DNA of 64,000 bases from Nocardioides immobilis (GCF_003515065.1 NZ_QXGH01000037.1:20166-84165), one strand, 5' to 3'; positions 1-8,805 are shown, counted from the stretch's first letter. Program-made: numbers and translations. Notes: generated by a model from the letters alone, not told the origin.

Positions 1-72
1 CCGACGGCGACCATCAGCACCGCGAACGTGATTTGGTGACGCCCTCGGGTGATCAGCACGGAACGGCTCGGA

Positions 73-930
73 TCAGGCCGTCGGCCGGGTCGAACCGTTT
101 GCATCCACGCGCTCGCCGGCTGCGGGCCGGGACCGGAGGTCCCGGATGTCGGCGAGATGCGCCGCGTGGCTGTGGGAGCCCCCGTCGACGTTGATGATCT
201 GTCCCGTGATGAAGCCGGCGTCGGGCGAGCAGAGGAACGTCACCATCGCCGCGATGTCGGCGGGAGTGCCCAACCTCGGGGTGAGGTGGTGGCGGAGCAT
301 CATCTCGCCGAGGGGCCCGGCGTAGTTGTCGGCCGACGCCGGCGTGACGACGAGACCGGGGGCGACGGCATTGCACCGGACCCCCGCCTTGCCGTACTGC
401 GCCGCCGTGTTGAGGGTGAGCGCGTTGATCGCGGCCTTCGACACGGCGTACGCCGTGTGGCCGAGGTCGCCCGCAAGGCTGGCGCCACTTGACGTATTCA
501 CGATGCTGCCTCCACCGCCGGCAATCAGGTGCGGCAGTGCGAACTTGGTCGCCAGCATCGTGCCCTTCAGGTTGATGCGCATCGTCTCGTCCCAGACGTC
601 GGGGTCCATGTCGCCGACGTCGAGGTCGCGCGTGGCAGCCAGGTGGGTGGCAGCTGCGTTGTTGTGCAGGATGTCCAGCCGGCCGAACCGGTCGACGGTC
701 TGCTGGACCATCGCTTCCACCGACTCCGCGTCCCCGAGATCGACTCGCACGCCGTGGGCCAGCCCGCCGCGTTCGGCGGTCTCGTCCGCGACCTTCACCG
801 CTCCGTCCGCGGAGAGGTCGGCAACAACGACGGATGCTCCTTCGGTCCCGAGGGCGATGGCGCACGCGCGCCCGATGCCCGATGCCGACCCGGTCACTAT
901 CGCGACCATTCCTTGCAGGCGACCAGCCAT
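73..930 (-). CDS. SDR-family NAD(P)-dependent oxidoreductase
   Basis: Classical short-chain dehydrogenase/reductase of 285 residues, expected to oxidise or reduce a hydroxyl/keto group on the catabolic substrate in the cytoplasm. Seen directly: the nucleotide-binding TGSASGIG motif at residues 13-20, an NNAA motif near 90, serines at 147-148 and the Y161-x3-K165 catalytic pair. The start ATG is preceded by GGGAGGA at good distance. The C-terminus runs about 30 residues past the usual Gly-Gly end of the fold (rich in Arg, Ala and Asp), which is longer than most of the family. It is transcribed divergently from the luciferase-like operon and shares a promoter gap with it. Substrate unknown. Confidence 0.9.
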   Translation of the reverse strand: MAGRLQGMVAIVTGSASGIGRACAIALGTEGASVVVADLSADGAVKVADETAERGGLAHGVRVDLGDAESVEAMVQQTVDRFGRLDILHNNAAATHLAATRDLDVGDMDPDVWDETMRINLKGTMLATKFALPHLIAGGGGSIVNTSSGASLAGDLGHTAYAVSKAAINALTLNTAAQYGKAGVRCNAVAPGLVVTPASADNYAGPLGEMMLRHHLTPRLGTPADIAAMVTFLCSPDAGFITGQIINVDGGSHSHAAHLADIRDLRSRPAAGERVDANGSTRPTA

Positions 931-968
931 GGTTCCTCCCTGAGCGAGCTTCGGAATCCGATGTTACA

Positions 969-990
969 GTACAATCATCTAGATCATTCG
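969..990. promoter_or_regulatory. Divergent promoter gap with weak copy of the shared element
   Basis: The AT-rich patch in the 92-base gap between the SDR and the monooxygenase contains TACAAT (970-975, a good -10 for the rightward operon), followed by AATCATCTAGATCATT (973-988), which is centred on the palindrome ATCTAGAT. The left part AGTACAATCA is identical to the patch at 62.88 kb. It differs at two positions from the 8-base core found at six other promoters, so it is the weaker type of site. Confidence 0.45.
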
Positions 991-1022
991 GCTGTCCCTG
1001 ACCCACGAATGGAGTCGCGAAC

Positions 1023-2018
1023 GTGCGCGTCGGACTGTACTTCGACCTCCGGAACCCGCAGCGCTGGCGCCAGGACCCGGCCCGCCTGCACGCGTTCACC
1101 CTCGAGCTGTGCGAGGAGGCCGACCGCCTCGGCATCGACTCGTTGTGGTTCACCGAGCACCACCAGTTCGACGACGGCTACCTCACCCAGCCCCTTACCT
1201 TCGCAGCGGCGGTCGCCGCACGCACGACCCGGGCGCGCCTCGGCACTGCTGTGCTGGTCGCCCCTCTCCATCACCCGGTCCGTCTCGCAGAGGAGGCGAC
1301 CCTGGTCGACCTGATCTCGAACGGCAGGCTTGACCTCGGCCTGGGCGCCGGCTACCGCAAGCCCGAGTACGACCTGTACGGCGTACCCCAGGAGAGGCGG
1401 TACGGACGGACCGATGCCCAGGTCGGGGCGCTCCGCGCGCTGTGGGCGGCGGGCGGAGTGACGCCGCGGCCGGTGCAGGACCCCGTCCCGTTGTGGCTGG
1501 GCTACCTCGGCCCGCAGGGCGCCGGGCGTGCCGGCCGCCTCGGGACCGGCTTGCTGACCGCCAACGCGGAGATGTGGCCGCACTACCGCGACGCGCTGGT
1601 CGGCGCCGGGTACGACGCCTCCGCGGGCAGGATGGCCGGCGGCATCCAGGGGTTCGTCTCCGACGATCCGGAGCGGGACTGGGCGTGGGTCTCCGAGCAC
1701 CTGGAGTACCAGGTCGACTCCTACCGGAGGCACATGGTCGAGGGGACCGACCAGCCGGTTCCGCGGCCCGTGGACGCCGCCAAGCTGCGTAGTCGTGAGC
1801 CGCGCACGAGCATCGACTACTTCTTCCTCGAGCCGCCCGACCGGATGGCCGAGCGGGTGCGCGCGTACACCGCCGGCGCACCCGTCGAGACGGTCTACTT
1901 CTGGGCCTCTATCGGCGGGATGTCCGAGGAGCGAGCCAGGGACCACGTGCAGCTGGTGTGCAACAACCTCGCGCCGCTCCTCGCGGAGCAGCGCCCAGGA
2001 TCGGAGGACGAGAAGTGA
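1023..2018 (+). CDS. Luciferase-like (LLM) flavin-dependent monooxygenase
   Basis: 331-residue TIM-barrel flavin oxidoreductase of the bacterial luciferase-like family, which uses reduced FMN or F420 to oxygenate or oxidise a substrate. Visible family marks are the TEHH motif near residue 42, the LVAPLHHPVRLAEE stretch near 80, and the ISNGRLDLGLGAGY segment near 105. The start is GTG with GGAG upstream. It is first in an operon with SDR, SnoaL-like protein and two acyl-CoA dehydrogenases, with the next start overlapping its stop as GTGA. This suggests an oxygenation step coupled to acyl-CoA degradation. Not a true luciferase alpha/beta pair: only one subunit is present. Cofactor (FMN versus F420) is not decided by sequence. 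Confidence 0.85.
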   Translation: MRVGLYFDLRNPQRWRQDPARLHAFTLELCEEADRLGIDSLWFTEHHQFDDGYLTQPLTFAAAVAARTTRARLGTAVLVAPLHHPVRLAEEATLVDLISNGRLDLGLGAGYRKPEYDLYGVPQERRYGRTDAQVGALRALWAAGGVTPRPVQDPVPLWLGYLGPQGAGRAGRLGTGLLTANAEMWPHYRDALVGAGYDASAGRMAGGIQGFVSDDPERDWAWVSEHLEYQVDSYRRHMVEGTDQPVPRPVDAAKLRSREPRTSIDYFFLEPPDRMAERVRAYTAGAPVETVYFWASIGGMSEERARDHVQLVCNNLAPLLAEQRPGSEDEK

Positions 2019-2764
2019 CGGGTCGTCTGGAGGGCCGGGTGGCGCTCGTGACCGGAGCGGGTCAGGGCATCGGCCGAGGGACCGCGCTGGCGCTCGCGAA
2101 GGAGGGCGCGTCGGTCGCGCTCGTCGGTCGCACGCTCTCGAAGTGCGAGGCCGTCGCCGCGGAGATCGCCGACCTCGGCGGGACGGCCGTGGCCTTCGCC
2201 TGTGACGTCGGCGTGCGCGAACAGGTCGACGCGGCCGTCGACGCCACCGTGCGCGCGCTCGGTGGGATCGACATCCTGGTCAACAACGCCCAGTCCTCGG
2301 TGCAGGCCAAGCTGGAGGACACGACCGACGAGGACGTCGAGCTGGCCTGGCGGTCCGGCGCCCTGGCGACGCTCTACGCGATGCAGGCCGCCCTGCCGCA
2401 CCTCAAGGCCAGTGGTCGCGGATCGATCGTGAACTTCGGGTCGAGCACCGCCATCGAGGGCAACGTGGCGTTCGGCGCCTACGCGATGGCGAAGGAGGCG
2501 ATCCGCGGACTCTCGCGGGTGGCGTCCAGGGAGTGGGGAAGGTTCGGCATCAGGGTCAACGTGATCGTCCCGAACGCCCTGTCGCCTTCCTCGCAGGACT
2601 TCCGCGAGGCCCATCCCGACCGCTTCGCCAGGATGGAGGCCCGGGTCCCGCTCGGCCGTGTGGGAGACCCCGAGGCGGACATCGGCCGGGCAGTGGTGGC
2701 ACTCGCGGCCGACGACCTCACCTACCTCTCCGGCCAGACCCTGATGCTCACTGGTGGCTCGTGA
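2015..2764 (+). CDS. SDR-family oxidoreductase
   Basis: 249-residue classical SDR. TGAGQGIG lies at residues 13-20, NNAQ near 90 (normally NNAG), serines at 143-144, and Y156-x3-K160. I chose the GTG at 2015 because it overlaps the monooxygenase stop as GTGA and gives the normal SDR N-terminus; a longer reading from 1958 would add an unrelated Arg-rich leader. The next gene starts on its stop codon. Likely oxidises a secondary alcohol or reduces a ketone in the same pathway. Confidence 0.9.
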   Translation: MTGRLEGRVALVTGAGQGIGRGTALALAKEGASVALVGRTLSKCEAVAAEIADLGGTAVAFACDVGVREQVDAAVDATVRALGGIDILVNNAQSSVQAKLEDTTDEDVELAWRSGALATLYAMQAALPHLKASGRGSIVNFGSSTAIEGNVAFGAYAMAKEAIRGLSRVASREWGRFGIRVNVIVPNALSPSSQDFREAHPDRFARMEARVPLGRVGDPEADIGRAVVALAADDLTYLSGQTLMLTGGS

Positions 2765-3327
2765 TGGTGGACCACGCTCTTGCCGGGAGGATCGTTCGGA
2801 TCGAGGACCGATTGGACATCGAGCAGCTGCCGATCCGCTACGCCATCGCAGTCGACGAGCGCGACGTCGACGCGTGGGTGGCGCTGTTCACCCCGGACAT
2901 CCGGCTCGGCCGGCACGGACAGGGACGCGAGGAGCTGCGCCGCCAGATCACCCCGCAGCTGCGCTGGTTCTACCGCTCCGTGCACCAGATCGTCGGACAC
3001 CGGGTCGAGCTCCTCGGACCGGAGACCGCGCGCGGGCAGGTGTACTGCCGCGCCGAGCACGAGGTGGGCGACCGCTGGATCGTGATGGCGATCCGTTACG
3101 ACGACGAGTACCAGAAGGTCGACGGCGAGTGGCTGTTCTCGCGGCGCCGGGAACGCCACTGGTACGCCGCCGACGTGACCGAGCGGCCCCAGGCGGTGGG
3201 CTTCGACAGCTGGGGTACGACGCCGGGCGGCCCCGGGCTGCCGCACGGCTTCCCGACCTGGGTCGACTTCTGGGCGCCGTACGACGCCTGCGACGTGACC
3301 TCGCAGCCCGTGGGAGCGACGCCATGA
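2764..3327 (+). CDS. SnoaL-like / nuclear-transport-factor-2-fold protein
   Basis: 187 residues with an N-terminal helix-rich segment (DRLDIEQLPIRYAIAVDERD) followed by an aromatic-rich, strand-like region, as in SnoaL_4-type cone-fold proteins. These act as small cyclases, hydratases, isomerases or ring-hydroxylating beta-subunit relatives. The tail is rich in Pro, Gly and aromatic residues. The ATG overlaps the preceding SDR stop, and its own stop overlaps the next ATG, so it is translationally coupled within the operon. The exact reaction cannot be assigned; a dehydratase/isomerase role between the oxygenase and the acyl-CoA dehydrogenases is inference. Confidence 0.7.
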   Translation: MVDHALAGRIVRIEDRLDIEQLPIRYAIAVDERDVDAWVALFTPDIRLGRHGQGREELRRQITPQLRWFYRSVHQIVGHRVELLGPETARGQVYCRAEHEVGDRWIVMAIRYDDEYQKVDGEWLFSRRRERHWYAADVTERPQAVGFDSWGTTPGGPGLPHGFPTWVDFWAPYDACDVTSQPVGATP

Positions 3328-4478
3328 CGAACCTGGTCCCACCTCTCGTCCAGCTCGACGCGGACAGCAAGAGCCTCCGGGACGACGTACGCAGCTTCCT
3401 GGCTGCGGAGCTGGCGGCCGGCCGGTTCGTCCCGCGCGTGGACTCGTGGATCTCGGGCTGGGACGAGGAGTTCAGCCGCCGGCTCGGCGCATGCGGTTGG
3501 CTCGGCATGACCATCCCCAAGGAGTACGGCGGGCACGGCCGGTCCCACCTCGACCGCTACGTCGTGACCGAGGAGCTCCTGGCGTCGGGGGCTCCGGTGG
3601 CGGCGCACTGGGTCGCCGACCGCCAGGTCGGCCCCGCCCTGATGCGTCACGGGACCGACCACCAGCGGCGGCGGTACCTCCCGGGGATCGCCCGCGGCGA
3701 GACCTACTTCGCCATCGGCATGAGCGAGCCCGAGTCGGGGTCGGACCTGGCGAGCGTCCGGACCCGAGCGGTCAAGGTGCCCGGAGGCTGGGAGCTCACC
3801 GGCACCAAGGTGTGGACCTCGGGAGCGCAGCACTGCCGGGCGTTCTTCGTGCTCGCACGCAGTGAGCCCCTGGACCCGGACCACCGCCACGACGGGCTGA
3901 GCCAGTTCATCGTCGAGCTCGACTCGCCGGGCATCGAGATCCGCCCGATCCTGCTGCTGACCGGGCAGCACCACTTCAACGAGGTCGTGCTCGAGAAGGT
4001 CTTCGTACCTGACGAGCTGGTGCTCGGCCGGCCGGGCGACGGTTGGGCACAGGTCACCTCCGAGCTTGCCGTCGAGCGCAGCGGCCCGGAGCGCATCCTG
4101 TCGTCGTTGCCGCTCCTGACGTCGTACGTCGAGAAGCTCGTGGAGCAACCCGGTGCCGAGGAGGTCCGGATGGTCGGCGGCCTCGTCGCCCGCCTGCTCA
4201 CGTTGCGCCAGCTGTCGCTGTCGATCGCAGGCGGTCTGACCGACGACACCTCCGTCGACGTGCCAGCGGCCGTGGTCAAGGATCTCGGCACCCGGTTCGA
4301 GCGGCAGGTGGTGGAGACCGTCGCGGAGCACACCGCGACGGCCCCGGACCCCGACGCCGTCGACAACCTCTCCCGCCTGCTCGCCGAAGGCGTCCTGCAC
4401 GCACCGGGATTCACACTGCGCGGCGGGACCTCAGAGATCCTGCGCGGCGTCATGGCGAGAGGACTGGGACTGCGATGA
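3324..4478 (+). CDS. Acyl-CoA dehydrogenase, subunit-like 1
   Basis: 384-residue FAD-dependent acyl-CoA dehydrogenase. Family marks are MSEPESGSDLASVRTRA in the middle domain, TGTKVWTSGAQH, and a C-terminal GGTSEILRGVMARGLG signature. It starts ATGA-overlapped with the SnoaL gene and is ATGA-overlapped by a second, shorter acyl-CoA dehydrogenase. Such adjacent pairs form alpha2beta2 heterotetramers in actinobacterial steroid and side-chain catabolism, one subunit carrying the catalytic base; the pairing here is inference from order and coupling. Likely introduces a 2,3-double bond into a CoA thioester. Confidence 0.88.
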   Translation: MTNLVPPLVQLDADSKSLRDDVRSFLAAELAAGRFVPRVDSWISGWDEEFSRRLGACGWLGMTIPKEYGGHGRSHLDRYVVTEELLASGAPVAAHWVADRQVGPALMRHGTDHQRRRYLPGIARGETYFAIGMSEPESGSDLASVRTRAVKVPGGWELTGTKVWTSGAQHCRAFFVLARSEPLDPDHRHDGLSQFIVELDSPGIEIRPILLLTGQHHFNEVVLEKVFVPDELVLGRPGDGWAQVTSELAVERSGPERILSSLPLLTSYVEKLVEQPGAEEVRMVGGLVARLLTLRQLSLSIAGGLTDDTSVDVPAAVVKDLGTRFERQVVETVAEHTATAPDPDAVDNLSRLLAEGVLHAPGFTLRGGTSEILRGVMARGLGLR

Positions 4479-5587
4479 CAGTGGACCAAGCAACGGCGAT
4501 GCCCGATGCGGAAGACCTCCGGGACCTGCGGCAGCTCGCGTGCTCGATCCTCGACAAGTACGCCGCTGACGCCCTGACCGCGCCCCGGCAGGCGCTCCCG
4601 TTCGACGACTCGTTGTGGCAGACCCTGGCCGCCTCCGGCCTCACCCTCCTCAGCACCCCGATGCCGGCGGGCGGGAGCGGCGCGGGCATCGCCGAGGCGG
4701 CTGCGCTGATCTCGGCGACGGCGGAGTACGCCGCACCGGGCCCGATCGCCGAGACTGACCTGCTGGCGGCATGGCTGCTGACAGTCGCGCAGCTCGCCGT
4801 ACCGGACGGCCCGCTGACCTCGGGGACGTGCGAGGTGGCTGTCTCAGAGGCCGACGGGGGAATGGTGCGGGTCGCGGGCACGGCGGACCGGGTGCCCTGG
4901 GCGAGGGACTGCGACACCTTCGTGGTGCTCGGCTCGACCGTCGCCGGAGAGGTCGTCATCCGGCTCCCTGCGGACCGCTGCAGCATCGTGCCGGGTCACA
5001 ACGTGGCGCACGAACCTCGCGACGCCGTCCGGTTCGACCTCGATCTGCCCCGCGAGTCCGTCGTACCGGTGAACAGCGGCCTCGCCCGCGAGTGGTTGCT
5101 GCGCGGGGCGCTGGCCAGATCGGTGCAGACCTGCGGAGCAATGGAGAGTGCCCTGGGGCTGACGATCGAGCACGCGTCGCAACGCATCCAGTTCGGGCGG
5201 CCGCTCGGCAGGTTCCAGGCGGTGCAGCACCTGGTCGCGGAGGCTGCCGGCGAAGTCACCGCCGCGCGGGCCGCGTGCGAGGTGGCCGTGCGGACCGCCG
5301 TACAGGACGGCATCGCGAGCCCTGCCGGTGAGCTTGCCGTGGCCGTCGCCAAGTCCCAGTCCGCCCGCGCGGCGGACGTGGTCAGCCGCGTGTCGCACCA
5401 GGTCCACGGTGCCATCGGCTTCACCCTTGACCACCGGCTGCGTCACTTCACCCTGCGGATGCTGGCGTGGCGCGGCGAGTTCGGCGGCGCCAGGGACTGG
5501 GAGCGACGCGTCGGTGCCTTCGCGCTGGCCGCGGGAGGGGACCTCTGGCCTCTCGTCACCTCGGGTCGGCCCGACCCGGCGTCGTAG
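4475..5587 (+). CDS. Acyl-CoA dehydrogenase, subunit-like 2
   Basis: 370-residue acyl-CoA dehydrogenase-family protein, more divergent than its neighbour. The C-terminal helical domain is recognisable (IQFGRPLGRFQAVQHL near residue 235 and HQVHGAIGFTLDHRLR near 307), but the middle domain is short and lacks the SEPxxGSD-type FAD/substrate motif. The end replaces the GGxxE-like signature with a short tail. This is what is expected of the partner subunit of a heterotetrameric enzyme. ATGA overlap with the preceding gene couples translation. It ends 7 bases before the convergent aldehyde dehydrogenase. Confidence 0.82.
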   Translation: MTVDQATAMPDAEDLRDLRQLACSILDKYAADALTAPRQALPFDDSLWQTLAASGLTLLSTPMPAGGSGAGIAEAAALISATAEYAAPGPIAETDLLAAWLLTVAQLAVPDGPLTSGTCEVAVSEADGGMVRVAGTADRVPWARDCDTFVVLGSTVAGEVVIRLPADRCSIVPGHNVAHEPRDAVRFDLDLPRESVVPVNSGLAREWLLRGALARSVQTCGAMESALGLTIEHASQRIQFGRPLGRFQAVQHLVAEAAGEVTAARAACEVAVRTAVQDGIASPAGELAVAVAKSQSARAADVVSRVSHQVHGAIGFTLDHRLRHFTLRMLAWRGEFGGARDWERRVGAFALAAGGDLWPLVTSGRPDPAS

Positions 5588-5594
5588 AGCGGCG

Positions 5595-7091
5595 TCAGCC
5601 GCGACCGACGCCGACGCCCTTGATCATCAGGAACTCGTCCAGCCCGGCCTTGCCGCCTTCGCGTCCGAAGCCGCTCAGCCCGATCCCGCCGAACGGCCGG
5701 CCCGGCTGAGTGATGGGGTTCGGACCCTGGTTGACGAACACGGTGCCGGCGCGCAGCCGCGGGACCAGCCGGTTGACCCGGCGTACGTCGCGGGTCTGGA
5801 CGTATGCCGAGAGCCCGTACGCCGTGTCGTTGGCAAGCTCGACAGCGTGCTCCTCGTCCCGGAAGCGCGTGATCGCGAGCACGGGTCCGAACACCTCCTG
5901 CTGTGCGAGATCGTTGTCGTTGTCGACGTCGGCGAACACGGTGGGTTCGACGAAGAACCCGGCGGTGTCCATGGCCGAACCGCCGGTGCGAAGCTCGCCG
6001 GCTCCTCCGGCCACGGCGGCGTCGATCATGCCGACCACCCGCTCGCGGGCGGCTGCGTTGACCAGTGGCCCGAAGTACGACGCCGGGTCCATCGGGTCAC
6101 CCACCGGCAGCGCCTCGATCGTGGCAACCACCGACTCGACGACCTGGTCGTAGATGCTCTCCTCGACCAGCAGCCGCGTGGGCAGCGCGCAGCCCTGGCC
6201 GACGCAGGACATCGCGAACGCAGCCGAGTAGGGGACGGAGGCGTCGAGGTCGGCGTCGGCGAACAGCAGGTTCGGCGACTTGCCGCCGAGCTCGAACAGG
6301 ACCGGCTTGAGCGACTCGGCCGCCGTGGCCATGATCCGCTTCGCCGTGCCCGGACCGCCGGTGAAGGACACCTTCCCGACCCCGGGGTGGCGCACCAGCG
6401 CCTCGCCCGCGGACCCGTCTCCCTGGACCACGTTGACCACGCCGTCCGGGAGCCCCGCCTCGCGAGCGAGCTCGGCGAAGAGCAGGGCGGTGAACGGGGT
6501 GAACTCGGCCGGCTTGATGACGACGGTGTTCCCCGCGGCGAGCGACGGAGGCACCTTCATCCCCAGCGAGAGCAGCGGAGCGTTCCACGTGATGATGTGG
6601 CCGACCACGCCGTACGGCTCGGCCAAGGTGTAGGCGAGCTCGTCCGCCGGGCTGAACCCGGATGCGACGATGCCCTCGATCTTGTCCGCCCATCCGGCGT
6701 AGTAGTGGGTCCACTCGATCGCCGCGTCGATCTGCGCCGACATCGAGGCACACAGCCCCATCTCGAGCGTGGCGATTGTCGCGAAGTCGTCGCGCCTGGT
6801 CGCGAGGAGGTCGGCGAACCGGGTCAGCAGCCTGCGGCGGTCTGCCGGCTTCATCGGCCCCCAGGTGGTCTCGTACGCACTGCGCGCGGCCGCGACTGCC
6901 TGGTCGACCTCGAGTGCGCCGCCGAGGGGTACGTCGGCCTGCGCCAGCCCGGTCGCCGGGTTGACGTGGACGTGGACGCCGCCACTGCCGGCGAGGAGGT
7001 CCTCCCCGCCGATGACCAGTCGCGGGACCGGCAGCAGCTTGGCCGCGTTCTCGTGACGAGCGAGGTCTACGGCGGGGGTGGGACGGCTCAC
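5595..7091 (-). CDS. Aldehyde dehydrogenase
   Basis: 498-residue NAD(P)-dependent aldehyde dehydrogenase. Visible motifs are the TWNAPLL stretch, GNTVVIKPAEFTP, SFTGGPGTAK, the glutamate motif FELGGKSPN and the cysteine motif GQGCALPTR, with EVFGPVL further on. The start is set at GTG 7091 because AGGAG lies six bases upstream; an upstream extension would be a poor, hydrophobic leader made from the promoter region. It converts an aldehyde intermediate to the acid, or acylates if CoA is used (not distinguishable here). It is divergent from the DUF35/thiolase operon. Confidence 0.92.
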   Translation of the reverse strand: MSRPTPAVDLARHENAAKLLPVPRLVIGGEDLLAGSGGVHVHVNPATGLAQADVPLGGALEVDQAVAAARSAYETTWGPMKPADRRRLLTRFADLLATRRDDFATIATLEMGLCASMSAQIDAAIEWTHYYAGWADKIEGIVASGFSPADELAYTLAEPYGVVGHIITWNAPLLSLGMKVPPSLAAGNTVVIKPAEFTPFTALLFAELAREAGLPDGVVNVVQGDGSAGEALVRHPGVGKVSFTGGPGTAKRIMATAAESLKPVLFELGGKSPNLLFADADLDASVPYSAAFAMSCVGQGCALPTRLLVEESIYDQVVESVVATIEALPVGDPMDPASYFGPLVNAAARERVVGMIDAAVAGGAGELRTGGSAMDTAGFFVEPTVFADVDNDNDLAQQEVFGPVLAITRFRDEEHAVELANDTAYGLSAYVQTRDVRRVNRLVPRLRAGTVFVNQGPNPITQPGRPFGGIGLSGFGREGGKAGLDEFLMIKGVGVGRG

Positions 7092-7130
7092 TGCAGCTCC
7101 TGGGAGGTTGACGACGATCCAGAAATAGGT

Positions 7131-7160
7131 ATAAATAGTTAACTCATTCATATGATGACC
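7131..7160. promoter_or_regulatory. Divergent promoter gap with shared element
   Basis: AT-rich stretch in the 98-base gap between the ALDH and the DUF35 gene. AGTTAACT (7137-7144) is a perfect palindrome, and TAACTCAT (7140-7147) matches the window-wide core TAACTRAT with one mismatch. TATGAT at 7151-7156 is a good -10 for the rightward operon, and TATACC on the other strand could serve the ALDH. Either direction could be controlled by a protein bound here. Confidence 0.5.
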
Positions 7161-7189
7161 CGGTCGGGCCCCGAGCGCAAGGAGTGCGT

Positions 7190-7663
7190 GTGAGCGACCT
7201 AATGAAGCTTCCGGTTGCCGAAGGACTCTTCACGTGGCCGCCTGACGGGCGGCCGCAGCTGATCGCTTCCCGGCATCGTGGCACCGGTGCGGTCACTTTC
7301 CCCGCGGATCCCGCCCAGGACGACGTCGACGAGATCCTGCTGTCGCGAACGGGGACGCTCTTCACCTGGACCACCCAGCAGTTCGTCCCGCCCTCCCCGC
7401 CGTACACGGGGGAGACCGATCCGGCGTCCTTCGAGGCGTACGCCGTCGGCTACGTGGAGCTGCCGGAGGGGATCCTGGTCGAGGGCCGGCTCACCGAGTC
7501 GGACCCCGAGCTGCTCACGATCGGCCAGCAGATGGAGCTCGTGCTCGTCCCGTTCGTAGAGCGGCCTGGTGCGGACGGAGGACCCTCGAGGGAAATCCTG
7601 ACGTTCGCCTTCGCGCCCGTCGCGCCCGTCGCGCCCGTCGCGTCCCAGGGGGTCGAAGCATGA
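7190..7663 (+). CDS. DUF35-type OB-fold protein with degenerate zinc ribbon
   Basis: 157 residues related to DUF35/ChsH2-C type partners of thiolase-fold enzymes. These proteins normally carry a four-cysteine rubredoxin-like ribbon followed by an OB fold. Here the ribbon position reads SRHRGTGAVTFPADP and no cysteines remain, while the OB-fold part (YVELPEGILVEGRL) is kept. I start at GTG 7190, which has AAGGAG five bases upstream; GTG 7184 overlaps that site. The C-terminus contains three Ala-Pro-Val repeats. Its stop overlaps the thiolase start (ATGA), strongly suggesting a stable complex with that protein. Confidence 0.72.
   Translation: MSDLMKLPVAEGLFTWPPDGRPQLIASRHRGTGAVTFPADPAQDDVDEILLSRTGTLFTWTTQQFVPPSPPYTGETDPASFEAYAVGYVELPEGILVEGRLTESDPELLTIGQQMELVLVPFVERPGADGGPSREILTFAFAPVAPVAPVASQGVEA
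7613..7639 (+). repeat. 9-bp tandem repeat, three copies, in DUF35 gene
   Basis: GCGCCCGTC is repeated three times in a row (7613-7621, 7622-7630, 7631-7639), encoding Ala-Pro-Val units near the C-terminus of the DUF35 protein. The unit is a multiple of three, so copy changes would lengthen the linker without frameshift. Confidence 0.8.
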
Positions 7664-8805
7664 GCGGCGTCTCGATCATCGGCGTGGGCATGCACCCCTT
7701 CGGCCGGTTCCCCGGCAAGCAGGCCATGGACATGGGCGCCGAGGCGATCCGCCTCGCCCTGAAGGACGCCGGCGTGGGCTGGGAGCAGGTCCAGCGCGCG
7801 TACGCCGGAAGCCTGGTCGTGTCGAACCCGGACGCGGTGGTGGGGAAGCTCGGGCTCACCGGGATCCCGGTCTTCGGCGTCTTCAACGGGTGTGCGACCG
7901 CGCACATCGCCGTCTCGCTGGCGGCAGAGGCGATCGAGCACGGGAAAGCCGACATCGCGCTCGCGGTCGGCTTCGACAAGCATCCACGCGGTGCCTTCTC
8001 CGGCGAACCCGCGGTGCTCGGCCTCCCCGAGTGGTACGGCGAGACCGGGATGTTCCTCACGACGCACTTCTTCGGTATGAAGATCAACCGGTACATGGCG
8101 ATGCACGGGATCACGCCCGGCACCCTGGCGAAGGTTGCTGCCAAGAACTTCCGCAACGGCGCGCTCAACGAGCTGGCGTGGCGGCGGGAGCCGATGAGCG
8201 AGGAGGCGATCCTCGCGGCGCCCTACCTGAACTACCCGCTGACCAAGTTCATGTACTGCGCACCGGACGAGGGTGCCGCAGCCGTGGTGCTCTGCCGCCG
8301 CGACCTTGCGTCGCGGTACTCCGACAGCCCGGTCCACCTGGCAGCCGCGGAGCTGAGGACCCGTCGGTCCGGCGCGTTCGAGGTCTCGAGCCCGTCGCTG
8401 CCCGCTGCATCCGTGCCGAGTCCGACCGTCTACGCCTCCGCCGCGGCGTACGAGAAGGCGGGCATTGGTCCTGAGGACGTTCACGTCGCCCAGCTGCAGG
8501 ACACCGATGCCGGGTCCGAGGTCATCCACCTTGCCGAGAACGGCTTCTGCGCCGACGGCGACCAGGAGAAGCTGATCGCCGACGGCCACACCGAGATCGG
8601 CGGACGGCTTCCGGTGAACACCGACGGTGGGCTGATGGCCAACGGCGAGCCCATCGGCGCCTCCGGCCTGCGGCAGATCCACGAGATCGTGCTGCAGCTG
8701 CGTGGACGCGCGGGGGCCAGGCAGGTCCCCGGCCCGCACTCCGTCGGCTACACCCACCTCTACGGCTCACCGGGGACGGGTGCGGTCACCATCCTCACGA
8801 CGTGA
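7660..8805 (+). CDS. Thiolase-fold lipid-transfer-type acyltransferase/lyase
   Basis: 381-residue thiolase-superfamily protein of the SCP-x/lipid-transfer type. A cysteine at residue 78 within FNGCATAHIA occupies the nucleophile position, and the C-terminus ends with SPGTGAVTIL. It sits between a DUF35 protein and an SDR, all coupled by 4-base overlaps. In steroid side-chain catabolism such thiolase-DUF35 pairs are either thiolases or aldolases (Ltp2 type). The retained Cys makes thiolytic cleavage possible here, unlike the second such pair near 46 kb. Substrate unknown. Confidence 0.82.
   Translation: MSGVSIIGVGMHPFGRFPGKQAMDMGAEAIRLALKDAGVGWEQVQRAYAGSLVVSNPDAVVGKLGLTGIPVFGVFNGCATAHIAVSLAAEAIEHGKADIALAVGFDKHPRGAFSGEPAVLGLPEWYGETGMFLTTHFFGMKINRYMAMHGITPGTLAKVAAKNFRNGALNELAWRREPMSEEAILAAPYLNYPLTKFMYCAPDEGAAAVVLCRRDLASRYSDSPVHLAAAELRTRRSGAFEVSSPSLPAASVPSPTVYASAAAYEKAGIGPEDVHVAQLQDTDAGSEVIHLAENGFCADGDQEKLIADGHTEIGGRLPVNTDGGLMANGEPIGASGLRQIHEIVLQLRGRAGARQVPGPHSVGYTHLYGSPGTGAVTILTT

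Noticed and set aside
1..39. End of a rightward gene at the left edge
   Set aside because: Frame 1 is open for 12 codons and ends in TGA at 37-39, too short to support a gene.
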